Below, one piece after another: positions 54,695 to 62,544 of a stretch of DNA of 64,000 nt. The notes below the pieces were generated by a model. It had not been told where the DNA came from and did no database searches. It saw only the letters and a list, made by a program, of their open reading frames with translations. Both the position numbers and the translations under genes were made by a program. The number at the start of each line of letters is the position of its first letter. The stretch's first letter is position 1. The DNA is from Nocardia nova SH22a (GTDB taxonomy: Bacteria > Actinomycetota > Actinomycetes > Mycobacteriales > Mycobacteriaceae), in contig NZ_CP006850.1 of the NCBI RefSeq assembly GCF_000523235.1, positions 1,054,001 to 1,118,000 of the forward strand, read 5' to 3'.

Positions 54695-54731
54695 CCGCTG
54701 TGGCCGAGGTCATCACCCTCGGCCACAGCGG
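54695..54731 (+). terminator. Hairpin terminator after EccC
   Basis: Perfect 15-base arms (ccgctgtggccgagg and its complement, 54695-54709 and 54717-54731) with a 7-base loop, 24 bases after the EccC stop. It should separate EccC from the Esx pair. Confidence 0.7.
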
Positions 54732-55105
54732 AAATCGAGAAGGCGCTGGAAAATCCGCGCCGAAGATGGCAGGCTCAGAATCCGGACAGTGTGCAAGTCT
54801 GATGTGTGACATCCAGCCGGACCGTCGCCCCAGGTATCACCGGCCGATCAGTGCGCGAACGCCCGGGGGCGCGTCGCTCAGCGCTGAGCGCGGCCGAGTG
54901 ATGGCACACGGACTGTTCCAGCAGAAAGGGGGAGGTGCAAGACATCCACACCGCAGGCCATCGAGCCCTGCGATCGACTGTCGAACTGCGCCGATGCGCG
55001 GAATATGACGATGGAACCGAGGACGCACCTCGTGCGTCCAAAACGAGTAGTAGGACCAAGACCATTCCTCACCGCGGCACGCGGTGAGCGATAGAAGGAG
55101 TCACG
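54732..55105 (+). promoter_or_regulatory. Structured leader of the EsxU/EsxT-like genes
   Basis: This 374-base stretch has no convincing gene. It holds a perfect 16-base palindrome (cgctcagc/gctgagcg, 54875-54890). Two tandem hairpins near the start codon follow: ggacgcac/gtgcgtcc (55021-55039) and ctcaccgcg/cgcggtgag (55068-55088). The second ends about 6 bases before the RBS gaagga. The promoter must lie here because a terminator closes EccC; its boxes are not certain. Confidence 0.5.
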
Positions 55106-55417
55106 ATGCCCTTTCACGCCGATGCGCAGCAGCTCGCAGGCTTTGTTCAAAAGATGCAGGACAAGCACGATGCCATCGGTCGCATGATCACCAATGCACA
55201 CAATCATGCAACCACCCTCCAAGGACCTGCATTCCAAGGTGGGGCCGGAACGGCGTTCCAGAACACCTTCGAGCAGTTCTTGACCTCGGCCAACAAGATG
55301 AACGAGGCGCTGATGCAGAACTCGCAGAATCTCAAGAGCGCCGGTGCGAAGTACGCCGAGATGGAAGAGCAGAGCCTCGGTGACCTGAAGAACCAAACAC
55401 TGGACTGGCGTACGTAG
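55106..55417 (+). CDS. esxU: EsxU-like WXG100 protein with Phe in place of Trp
   Basis: The 103-residue protein has agaaggag about 6 bases before the ATG. Its helix-turn-helix fits WXG100, but the turn reads FQG (43-45) instead of WXG. The C-terminal export motif YAEME (83-87) is present. By position (first after EccC4, before the EsxT-like gene) it corresponds to EsxU. The substitution leaves an aromatic residue, so the fold should hold. Confidence 0.75.
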   Translation: MPFHADAQQLAGFVQKMQDKHDAIGRMITNAHNHATTLQGPAFQGGAGTAFQNTFEQFLTSANKMNEALMQNSQNLKSAGAKYAEMEEQSLGDLKNQTLDWRT

Positions 55418-55473
55418 AGCGTTGCTCGATTCAACACCCCGCCAATTCATTCGCAGCCTAAAGGAGAAGAATC

Positions 55474-55779
55474 ATGAGTGACTTCGGTGAAATTTCTTAC
55501 GACTTCGGAACCATTGACGATGCTGGTTCCGGTATCAAGAGTGAGGCGATGAACATCACTGGTGCCCTCGAGGACATGGAGAGGGAGTTCCAGGAATTCA
55601 TCACCACGCACTGGACCGGTAGTGACGCCGCAGATGCATTCAACGCTGTACAGACCAACTGGCGTCAGCAGTCCGACGAGCTCAGCGCCTCGCTGGCCAA
55701 GCTCGGTGCGCACACCGTCGGCGCCGGTGAGAACATGCAGGGCGCGGATGTCCTGGCCTCCAAGCTGATTGCGGGCTGA
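55474..55779 (+). CDS. esxT: EsxT-like WXG100 protein
   Basis: The 101-residue protein has aaaggagaa before the ATG and the turn WTG (47-49). Its start SYDFGTIDDAG resembles LSYNFDAIEYS of mycobacterial EsxT, which supports the ESX-4 assignment. There is no YxxxD/E tail; the EsxU-like partner carries it. A strong terminator follows. Confidence 0.8.
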   Translation: MSDFGEISYDFGTIDDAGSGIKSEAMNITGALEDMEREFQEFITTHWTGSDAADAFNAVQTNWRQQSDELSASLAKLGAHTVGAGENMQGADVLASKLIAG

Positions 55780-55809
55780 CAGGGCTGGTCAGAAACTCTG
55801 GCTGATACC

Positions 55810-55856
55810 GCCAACGGCCGCACACCCGATTGCTGGGTGTGCGGCCGCTGGCTTTT
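55810..55856. terminator. Intrinsic terminator after EsxT, shared with the lipoprotein operon
   Basis: ggccgcacaccc (55816-55827) pairs with gggtgtgcggcc (55835-55846) around a 7-base loop, with flanking partial pairing and ctttt after it. It lies between convergent transcripts. Confidence 0.85.
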
Positions 55857-55870
55857 GCGCAAATTAACTT

Positions 55871-57064
55871 TTACTGCCAGCTGTTGGCTAGCACCGCATA
55901 TTGCGCCGCAGCGAGCTGCTGTGCGTCCTTCAGCTGATTACTGATCAGCCTGGCCACATACCGATCGTACCGGATTACACAGCGGAACCGACTTCCGTTG
56001 TCGAAGGAATCCGCCGGACCCTGGTCGCAATAGGAACTTGTAATACCGCTCGGCGGATCGACAGGACCTTTGGCCTGTCGACGCATTTCTTCGAACATTT
56101 CGCGTGCACTGTCGACATCTCGAGACCGCCACAGCATCGTGACTCCAACCCTCTGTGATGCCGCATCAACCTTTCCCAAATCCATCATCGCTCGTCCTGC
56201 TGGATTGGTGAAGTTGCGAGCCGAGTGGGCAGTATAGTATGCATAATTCAATAGGTCAGGCATGAAGATTTTTTGGGGGTCGAGTGTGCGACGGAGCATT
56301 CCTTCGGGATCGTACGGTAAATGAAGGATTTCCTTCTTTGACAGCGGCGGCAAACTGCGTAACATCGGGACTTGAACATCGTAGATGTGCTGGATGAACG
56401 AAGTCAGATCAGGTAATTGTGGCGCGGGCACGCGGATAAAGACTTCCAGCATGTAGTGACCGACTGCAATCCATGATCCCATGGTTCTGATTCCGGGACG
56501 CCAGTGCGACCGTGCATCCGGGTATTTATCCAGGTGCACGGGCTGGTTTTGATCCTGCGCGAACGCGAGATCAATACTCTCGAACGTATCGGCCGCGGCC
56601 TTGGCGGAATTATCGTCTGGAAACTGATATACCGTCAGATTGACCAGTTTGTCGCCAACCACAGGGGCGTCGTCCGGGCGCTGGCGCTTGTGCATCTGAA
56701 GGCCGTATAACATGCCATTCTGTTCGAGTGCTTCGATGAACGGTTTTGAATCTCCTAATGTGTGCCGATCCTTCGGCTCGTCGATCGCGACGCCTGTATT
56801 GTATATAAGGCTGGGATCGATCTCATCGCCGTTGGCAATTTTGTCGCCGAGGCGCATGATAGCCAATTCGCGCCCGGAGTCGATTAAAGGGATGTATTTG
56901 TCCAGTATATTGCTGGGATCGGGAGAATAGTTGCCGATATCCAGTTTTCGGACATCTATTTCTGCGGGAGTTGCGCTGCCCGCAACGCTCGAGCCACAGG
57001 ACGTGAGGGAAAGTGCGACCGCCACCGAAGCGGATACGCAGGCGAATGCTCGGAGAGTTCTCAT
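55871..57064 (-). CDS. Lipoprotein of the five-member array, type B (copy 3)
   Basis: I start at the ATG at 57064; an ATG at 57088 is possible. The 397-residue protein has a lipobox ending at Cys 23 (LSLTSC). The mature part opens with EIDVRKLDIGNY, carries KYPDARSHWRPGIRT in the middle, and ends with DAQQLAAAQYAVLANSW. These three marks recur in all five array members, which I associate with the nocardial DUF7373-type lipoproteins (from memory). It should be anchored on the outer face of the membrane. It is last in the minus-strand operon, closest to copy 2 at 57115-58305. GC content is lower than in its neighbours. Confidence 0.75.
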   Translation of the reverse strand: MRTLRAFACVSASVAVALSLTSCGSSVAGSATPAEIDVRKLDIGNYSPDPSNILDKYIPLIDSGRELAIMRLGDKIANGDEIDPSLIYNTGVAIDEPKDRHTLGDSKPFIEALEQNGMLYGLQMHKRQRPDDAPVVGDKLVNLTVYQFPDDNSAKAAADTFESIDLAFAQDQNQPVHLDKYPDARSHWRPGIRTMGSWIAVGHYMLEVFIRVPAPQLPDLTSFIQHIYDVQVPMLRSLPPLSKKEILHLPYDPEGMLRRTLDPQKIFMPDLLNYAYYTAHSARNFTNPAGRAMMDLGKVDAASQRVGVTMLWRSRDVDSAREMFEEMRRQAKGPVDPPSGITSSYCDQGPADSFDNGSRFRCVIRYDRYVARLISNQLKDAQQLAAAQYAVLANSWQ

Positions 57065-57114
57065 CGGAATGCCTGTGCGGTATGTCATGATCGGTACCGT
57101 GTCCAGCGGGCGTC

Positions 57115-58305
57115 TCACCAGCTGCTTGCGAGTATCGCGTATTGTGCGGCCGCGCGTTGTTGCGCATCTCTGATCTGAGAACTGGCCACTCGTGCGGTGT
57201 ATTGTTTGTACCGGATGACGCACCGGTACCTGTCGTCGCTCCAGGAATATGACTTCGGATCTTCATCGCAGAACGAGTCCGGTATTCCGGTCGGTGGAGC
57301 GGCTGGTTTGAGGGTGCGGTGCCGGAGTTCTTCGACCAGGGCTCGTGCACTTTCCTCGTTTGATGATCGCCACAGTATGGTGTCGTCCGAGTTCGACGAC
57401 ACGGCATCGACTTTGCCCTTGTCGGCCAGTGCTTTGCCATCCGAATTGGTGATGTTGAGGAAACCACGGGTTGTGAAAGAGCCGGAGACAAGGAGGCTCG
57501 GGCCGGAGAAATCATTCTTTACGAATGTCCGGCTGTACATTCCGTTCGGGTCGTACGGCAGATGCAATATGTCCCGCTTGGACAGCGGCGGAAGGCCGCG
57601 CAGCATCGGCAGTTGGACATCGTAGACATGCTCCAGCAGGGATGTGAGTCGTGGAAGTTCGGGCTGGGTCGCCCGGGCGAATATATCCAGCATATAGTTT
57701 CCTTCGGCCAGCCTCGAACCGATGGTTCTGATACCTGGCCGCCAGTGGGACAGCGCGTTCGGGTACTTGTCCAGCTGCACGGCCTGATTCTGATCCGGAG
57801 CCACGGCGAAGTCGGCGTCCTCGAAGGCTTTGGCTGCGGCCTCGGCGGACTTGCTGTCGGGGAATTGGTAGACCGTGATGTCGACCTGTTCGTCGCCGTC
57901 GGTCGAGTCGGAGCCGTCCTTCTGCTTCTTGCTCGTCATCAACCCGTACAACATGCCGTTCTGTTGTAAGGCAGTGACGAAGTCGGGTGAGAGATCATTG
58001 TTCAGGCCATCTTTCGCCTCTGCAACCGCGTTCGCACCATTGTAGGTCAGGCTGGGATCGATTTCCGTTCCGATGGGGATCTTGTCGAGGAGTCGCATGG
58101 CCGCCAGCTGATTTCCGAAATACGCTTGCGGTATGTAGTTGAACCGCATATCGATGGGATCGGTCGGATAGCTCCCGACATCCAATTTCCGGACGTCGAT
58201 CTCGGCTGCGGCTGGAGTTCCGGTGACACTGGATCCGCAGGACGACAGGCACAGTGCTGTCGCGGTGGTGACGAATATGCAGGCGATAGCTCGCGAGATT
58301 TGCAT
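57115..58305 (-). CDS. Lipoprotein of the array, type B (copy 2)
   Basis: The 396-residue protein has agggaag just before the ATG. The lipobox ends at Cys 23 (LCLSSC). Family marks are EIDVRKLDVGSY, KYPNALSHWRPGIRT and DAQQRAAAQYAILASSW. It is close to copy 3 over its whole length (ILHLPYDP, MLRGLPPLSK), so the two arose by a recent tandem duplication. The start lies 6 bases after the stop of the upstream type A gene, so they are co-translated. Function is unknown. Confidence 0.75.
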   Translation of the reverse strand: MQISRAIACIFVTTATALCLSSCGSSVTGTPAAAEIDVRKLDVGSYPTDPIDMRFNYIPQAYFGNQLAAMRLLDKIPIGTEIDPSLTYNGANAVAEAKDGLNNDLSPDFVTALQQNGMLYGLMTSKKQKDGSDSTDGDEQVDITVYQFPDSKSAEAAAKAFEDADFAVAPDQNQAVQLDKYPNALSHWRPGIRTIGSRLAEGNYMLDIFARATQPELPRLTSLLEHVYDVQLPMLRGLPPLSKRDILHLPYDPNGMYSRTFVKNDFSGPSLLVSGSFTTRGFLNITNSDGKALADKGKVDAVSSNSDDTILWRSSNEESARALVEELRHRTLKPAAPPTGIPDSFCDEDPKSYSWSDDRYRCVIRYKQYTARVASSQIRDAQQRAAAQYAILASSW

Positions 58306-58311
58306 TCTTCC

Positions 58312-59526
58312 CTACTTGCTATTCGCCAAGATGGAATACTGAGCCGATATGCGCTGCTGTGCGTCGAGAAGCTGCTGTGAGAACACGACGGCGGCATAAC
58401 GGCCGTATCGAACATGGCAGTAGTAGCGAATTTTAGTGTCCGGCCCCTTGTAGTTCAGGCACACCGCATTGGGAAGACCCTTCGGTGACTCCACCTTTCG
58501 CATGAGACGGTTCGCTGCGCTGCGCTCCTCGAAGATTTTCTGAGCCGCCGCGCTGTCTTTCGCGCGTACCAGTTCACCGGCATCGAAGGCGACTCGGTCC
58601 ACGCCATTGTCCCGGTAGGCTTTCTCTAGTATTTTTGGATTAGGAGCGAACTGCATGGCGCCGTGGAGGTCGAATGTGCCGGGGATGTTTATGAACGAAT
58701 CCCCAGTGGGGCGGCGAAGGGCCAGTGACCTGACATTGTCCGGATCGACCGGAGTCTTCATGAGCTGATCGACCGGTGTGGGTTTGAAATTGCGCAAACT
58801 ATCGGTGGTCGCGGCGATGGACTTCGCTGCCAGATCGGTCAGGAATTTTGGGTCCGATACGCCGAGTTCGGCATTCTCGTGATTGATGACATTGGTGATG
58901 ATCACGTACTTGTCGTTGGCGGTCCATGTCGTCAGCAGTTGTTTCGCGGGTTGCCACCTGGCAACGGAGTCCGGATACTTCTCCAATGCGGTCGGCTCGA
59001 CCGGGACATCACCGTAGAAATCGGCCTTCGACAGTTCACCGGCGGCGACCCGAGCCGATTCTGGATCGGAGAACAGGAGCGCCGAGCTGACCAGTTCGTA
59101 CGAGAGGGTGTATGCCTCGTTGGAACTGGCCGATGTGGCGAATCCACCCACATAGTTCCGGACCGAGCTGTTGAAGTTCTCCTCGTGCAGCCAGCGGAAA
59201 ATCGGACCGAGATGGAATTCTTTGCCCACGTCGAGGAAGGCGTGCGTTTCCGACGCCTCGCCCACCGTGAGGTTCGGGTCCACTTCATGCGGCAGTGGCA
59301 GCACATCACCCAGCCTGTTGGCTTCCATGAACCGGGCGACGTACATGTTCTTCGGCAGCCCGAGATCGGCCGGTTTCCCTTGGTAGGCACCGAGATCGAG
59401 TTTCGTGAGGTCGACCACGGGATCGGTGACCGCATCGCTGTCGCTTCCGCAGGCGGCCGAGCTCACCAATGCCACGGTCATACCGACCGTGGTGACGAAT
59501 CTGGCTGTTGTAGCCAGCAATTTCAT
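58312..59526 (-). CDS. Lipoprotein of the array, type A (copy 2)
   Basis: The 404-residue protein has a strong RBS (gggggag). The lipobox ends at Cys 26 (VSSAAC). Family marks are VVDLTKLDLGAY, KYPDSVARWQPAKQ and LLDAQQRISAQYSILANSK. RFMEANRLGDVLPL and the cysteine-containing KIRYYCHVRYGRYAA match type A copy 1 at 62541-63752 rather than the type B proteins. It lies between the kinase and a type B gene. Confidence 0.75.
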   Translation of the reverse strand: MKLLATTARFVTTVGMTVALVSSAACGSDSDAVTDPVVDLTKLDLGAYQGKPADLGLPKNMYVARFMEANRLGDVLPLPHEVDPNLTVGEASETHAFLDVGKEFHLGPIFRWLHEENFNSSVRNYVGGFATSASSNEAYTLSYELVSSALLFSDPESARVAAGELSKADFYGDVPVEPTALEKYPDSVARWQPAKQLLTTWTANDKYVIITNVINHENAELGVSDPKFLTDLAAKSIAATTDSLRNFKPTPVDQLMKTPVDPDNVRSLALRRPTGDSFINIPGTFDLHGAMQFAPNPKILEKAYRDNGVDRVAFDAGELVRAKDSAAAQKIFEERSAANRLMRKVESPKGLPNAVCLNYKGPDTKIRYYCHVRYGRYAAVVFSQQLLDAQQRISAQYSILANSK

Positions 59527-59603
59527 TGCTCCCCCTCTTCTGAACCTCGCGGTATACGATGATCACCGCGAGTCGAGCCCTGCCGCTGAATCTGTGGAAC
59601 GGC

Positions 59604-61220
59604 CTACTTCACCTGGTTGTGAAGAACCGGAGCCAGCTTCTGGAGCAGGGTGCTCTCCGAGGTGCCGGACCAGTTCCGCATGGCGGACACGGCGACCGGG
59701 TCATCGAGCGGGATGACCGTCGCGCGCGAACTGCTGATGGCATACGGCAATCCGAGCAAACCGCCGCCACCGGCGTTCGGATCACTGCGGACAGCGAGAA
59801 TGTAGCTGTCCGCGGGAGTGTGCAGATCCTCGTACGCATCGGTGATCGGCCGAGGAGTGGGTTCATCGCCGTTTCTCGGATATTGCAGGTTGTAGACGAA
59901 GCCCAAGTTCTCCAGGAACTTCGTCTGCTCCGTACCGCCGAGATAGACGGCGAACGTCTTGTCACCGGTGACGTCCAATACGGTGATCGTCTTGCCGGCG
60001 AAGGCTGGATTCGCTTCTCGCGCTTGCTGTACCGACGTGTAGGAGGTTGCGGCCGCGGGGGTGGACGCTGCCGCGGCAGTGGTTGTCGACGGAGTGTGGG
60101 TTTTCGAACTGCCCTGGGTTGCCCAGATCCCGATGCCCACGGCCAGCGCTATCGCGACCACAGCGCCGAGGCCGCCGAGCACAATCGGCCTGCGGCTCTT
60201 GGGTTTCGACTCCAGGAGCCGGGACAGATCGGTATCGGAGCGCTGGCCGATCTGGGTCTGGATGCCGGACTGGGTCTGGTGGATCGCCTGGTTGCGCGGG
60301 TCGGTCTGGTTGCGCGGGTCGAAGACCTGGATGGGGTAGGTAGGGGAGGTGCTGGTGCGGACCGGGCTGTGGCCGGGGGTGAGCGCGTTCGCGGCTGCGT
60401 CGGTGAATTCGCGGCAGCTGGTGAAGCGGTCGGCCGGATTCTTGGCCAGGGCGCGCGCGAAGACATGATCGATCGCCGGCGGCAGACCCGGGTTGATTGC
60501 CGTCGCCTGGGGTGGGGGCTCGTAGAGATGCCCCATCATGACCATCGCGGGTTGCGTTGCGGGATAGGGGTTCTGGCCGGTGATGAGTTTGTAGAACGAG
60601 CAGCCCAGGCTGTAGATGTCGGCGCGGCTGTCCACCGACATGCCCTGGAGTTGCTCCGGCGGTGCGTAGGCGATGGTCGCGACGAAGCTGCCGGTCTGGG
60701 TCAGCTCGGTGGCGTCGTCGGTGGACTTGGCGACGCCGAAGTCGGTGAGCAGGACCCGTTCCTCATCGTCGTCGTCCTCTTTCTTGGACAACAGGAAGTT
60801 GGCGGGTTTGACGTCCCGGTGCAGCAGGCCGCGCCGATGCGCGTAGTCGAGTCCCTTGCCGACCTCGGTGACGATGCGCAGTGCGCGCAGCGGTGTCATC
60901 GAATGGCGGTCGCGGGCCAGCTCCGCGGAGGCATCGGTGCCGTCGACGTACTGCATGGCGATCCACAGCTGGCCGTGCTCTTCACCGCGGTTGTACACCG
61001 AGACGATATTCGGGTGGTCCAGTCCCGCGGCCAGATTGGCCTCGCGTTCGAAGCGCCCGCGGAATTCGTGATTGGACGACAACTCGCCGCTGAGGATCTT
61101 GATGGCGTCCATGCGCGGCAGGCTGGGATGTTTGGCCAGGTAGACCGTTCCCATACCACCGGCGCCGAGCTGGCGAACGATCCGATACCCACCGACGATG
61201 GTGCCGGGACTCATCACCAT
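59604..61220 (-). CDS. Transmembrane Ser/Thr protein kinase with a novel extracytoplasmic domain
   Basis: I start at the ATG at 61220 (MVMSPGTIVGG), with aggag about 10 bases upstream. The 538-residue protein has an N-terminal Hanks kinase: Gly loop LGAGGMG (18-24), Lys 41, catalytic Asp 136 in HRDVKPAN, DFG Asp 160, and APPEQ. A juxtamembrane region with Gln/Asn/Thr repeats follows, then one membrane segment at 346-368 and about 170 outside residues. The outside part is not PASTA or a propeller: it holds TITVLDVTGDKTFAVYLGGTEQTKF and LPYAISSSRATVIPLDDPVA. It is embedded in the lipoprotein operon, so those lipoproteins are plausible partners or ligands. Confidence 0.85.
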   Translation of the reverse strand: MVMSPGTIVGGYRIVRQLGAGGMGTVYLAKHPSLPRMDAIKILSGELSSNHEFRGRFEREANLAAGLDHPNIVSVYNRGEEHGQLWIAMQYVDGTDASAELARDRHSMTPLRALRIVTEVGKGLDYAHRRGLLHRDVKPANFLLSKKEDDDDEERVLLTDFGVAKSTDDATELTQTGSFVATIAYAPPEQLQGMSVDSRADIYSLGCSFYKLITGQNPYPATQPAMVMMGHLYEPPPQATAINPGLPPAIDHVFARALAKNPADRFTSCREFTDAAANALTPGHSPVRTSTSPTYPIQVFDPRNQTDPRNQAIHQTQSGIQTQIGQRSDTDLSRLLESKPKSRRPIVLGGLGAVVAIALAVGIGIWATQGSSKTHTPSTTTAAAASTPAAATSYTSVQQAREANPAFAGKTITVLDVTGDKTFAVYLGGTEQTKFLENLGFVYNLQYPRNGDEPTPRPITDAYEDLHTPADSYILAVRSDPNAGGGGLLGLPYAISSSRATVIPLDDPVAVSAMRNWSGTSESTLLQKLAPVLHNQVK

Positions 61221-61296
61221 CAGTAACAAACTCCTGGTTGGTCGGTGGGCCGCGTATCGTCGCGGAGCTTACTGGACTGCGAGGCGGCCGGTCGAG

Positions 61297-62544
61297 TCAT
61301 GGTTGCCACTGGCTGTTGGCGAACAACGCGTACTGTGCGGCGGCGCGCTGGTGCACGTCGACCAGCTGGCTCGAGGTCACATAGCCGATGTAATTGCGGT
61401 AGGCGACGATGCAGATATATCGCTTGGGATCGCCCATCTTGCTGCTCTTGCTGGTGTTTTCCACGCAGGACGAATCGGGGACCTGGGGCACCGGATCGAC
61501 CGCGGGCCCACCACCCTGGAATGTGATGCGATCGGTGACGGCCTTCTTCGCACTCGCGGCATCGGCGGTGCGGACGACGAGCGCATCGGAGGTCTTGGCG
61601 AACTCGTTGGCTTTTACCGCGCTGACACTCTGCGTGGCAAGCTTGCGGTCGGCCATGTAGTGCAGGATCGCGTGCGGGCCGAAGACGCCGTTGTCGTCAC
61701 CGTATTGCGGGCGACCGGATCCGCCGGTGTTCAGCGCGCGGCTGAGCAGATAGTCCGGATCCCACGGCAGCGTCACCGTCTCCTCGTCCGTGATCGGCTT
61801 CAACTTGTCCAGCAGCGGGAACTCGGTGTCGAGGGCTCGCACGGTGAGGCCGGTGAGACCGTCGATGTCCGGGCTCGGGGTCAACGCCAGGACCGAGACG
61901 ACGTAGGGGCCGTGCGCGAGGAAGGATCGGATCGACGGTGTGCCCGGCTGCCAATGCGCATGCGCATCAGGGTATTTCGCGATCGTGACCGGCTGGTTCC
62001 GGTCCTTGTAGGCATTGAAATCGGTGTTGTAGAAGTCGGTGGCCGCGCGGGTGGCGGCGTCCGGATCGTTGAACTGCATCACCGTCAGGGACAGAATCGT
62101 CGCATTGGGCTGGTCCGGCTTCGGCCAGCCGCTGAAACCCCAGTCGGCGTTCTTGTCCCGGCCGGTGGTGGTGAATCCGTACACCATGGAGTTTCGCTTC
62201 GCGGCATCCGACATCGGCTGGTCGTCACCGACGGATTCCGGCATGACGCCGGAGGTGAAGGTGTAGGAATCACCGCGCATCGTCAGCTTCGGATCGACCT
62301 GGTCGGCGGTGACGACATTCTCGGCCAGGCGCATCCCGGCTGCCTGCGGCGCGTAGGTGAAACCCGGCCGGTAGTCGACATGGATATCGAGCGGCTCGGT
62401 CTGGTAGGAGCCGATATCGAGTGTGCGGACGTCGATTTCGGACGGACCGGCCCAGCCTCCGACGGTCGAGCCGCAGCCGGTCGCGGAGGCGAGGGCGCAC
62501 AGGGACAGGACGGCTACGGCCATCCGGGTGATTCGTGTGGTCAT
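61297..62544 (-). CDS. Lipoprotein of the array, type B (copy 1)
   Basis: I start at the ATG at 62544, which overlaps the stop of the upstream type A gene (ATGA). The 415-residue protein has a lipobox ending at Cys 24 (SATGC). Marks are EIDVRTLDIGSY, KYPDAHAHWQPGTPS and VDVHQRAAAQYALFANSQW. A Cys pair (SSCVEN and YICIVAY) could form a disulphide. It directly follows the type A copy 1 gene, repeating the A-then-B order seen at 58305-59526. Confidence 0.75.
   Translation of the reverse strand: MTTRITRMAVAVLSLCALASATGCGSTVGGWAGPSEIDVRTLDIGSYQTEPLDIHVDYRPGFTYAPQAAGMRLAENVVTADQVDPKLTMRGDSYTFTSGVMPESVGDDQPMSDAAKRNSMVYGFTTTGRDKNADWGFSGWPKPDQPNATILSLTVMQFNDPDAATRAATDFYNTDFNAYKDRNQPVTIAKYPDAHAHWQPGTPSIRSFLAHGPYVVSVLALTPSPDIDGLTGLTVRALDTEFPLLDKLKPITDEETVTLPWDPDYLLSRALNTGGSGRPQYGDDNGVFGPHAILHYMADRKLATQSVSAVKANEFAKTSDALVVRTADAASAKKAVTDRITFQGGGPAVDPVPQVPDSSCVENTSKSSKMGDPKRYICIVAYRNYIGYVTSSQLVDVHQRAAAQYALFANSQWQP

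Noticed and set aside
54667..55008. Plus-strand 113-codon frame overlapping the EccC stop (ATGA)
   Set aside because: It runs through the strong terminator hairpin at 54695-54731 and encodes a compositionally random Arg/Pro/Ser peptide. The position matches Rv3446c, but there is no sequence support.
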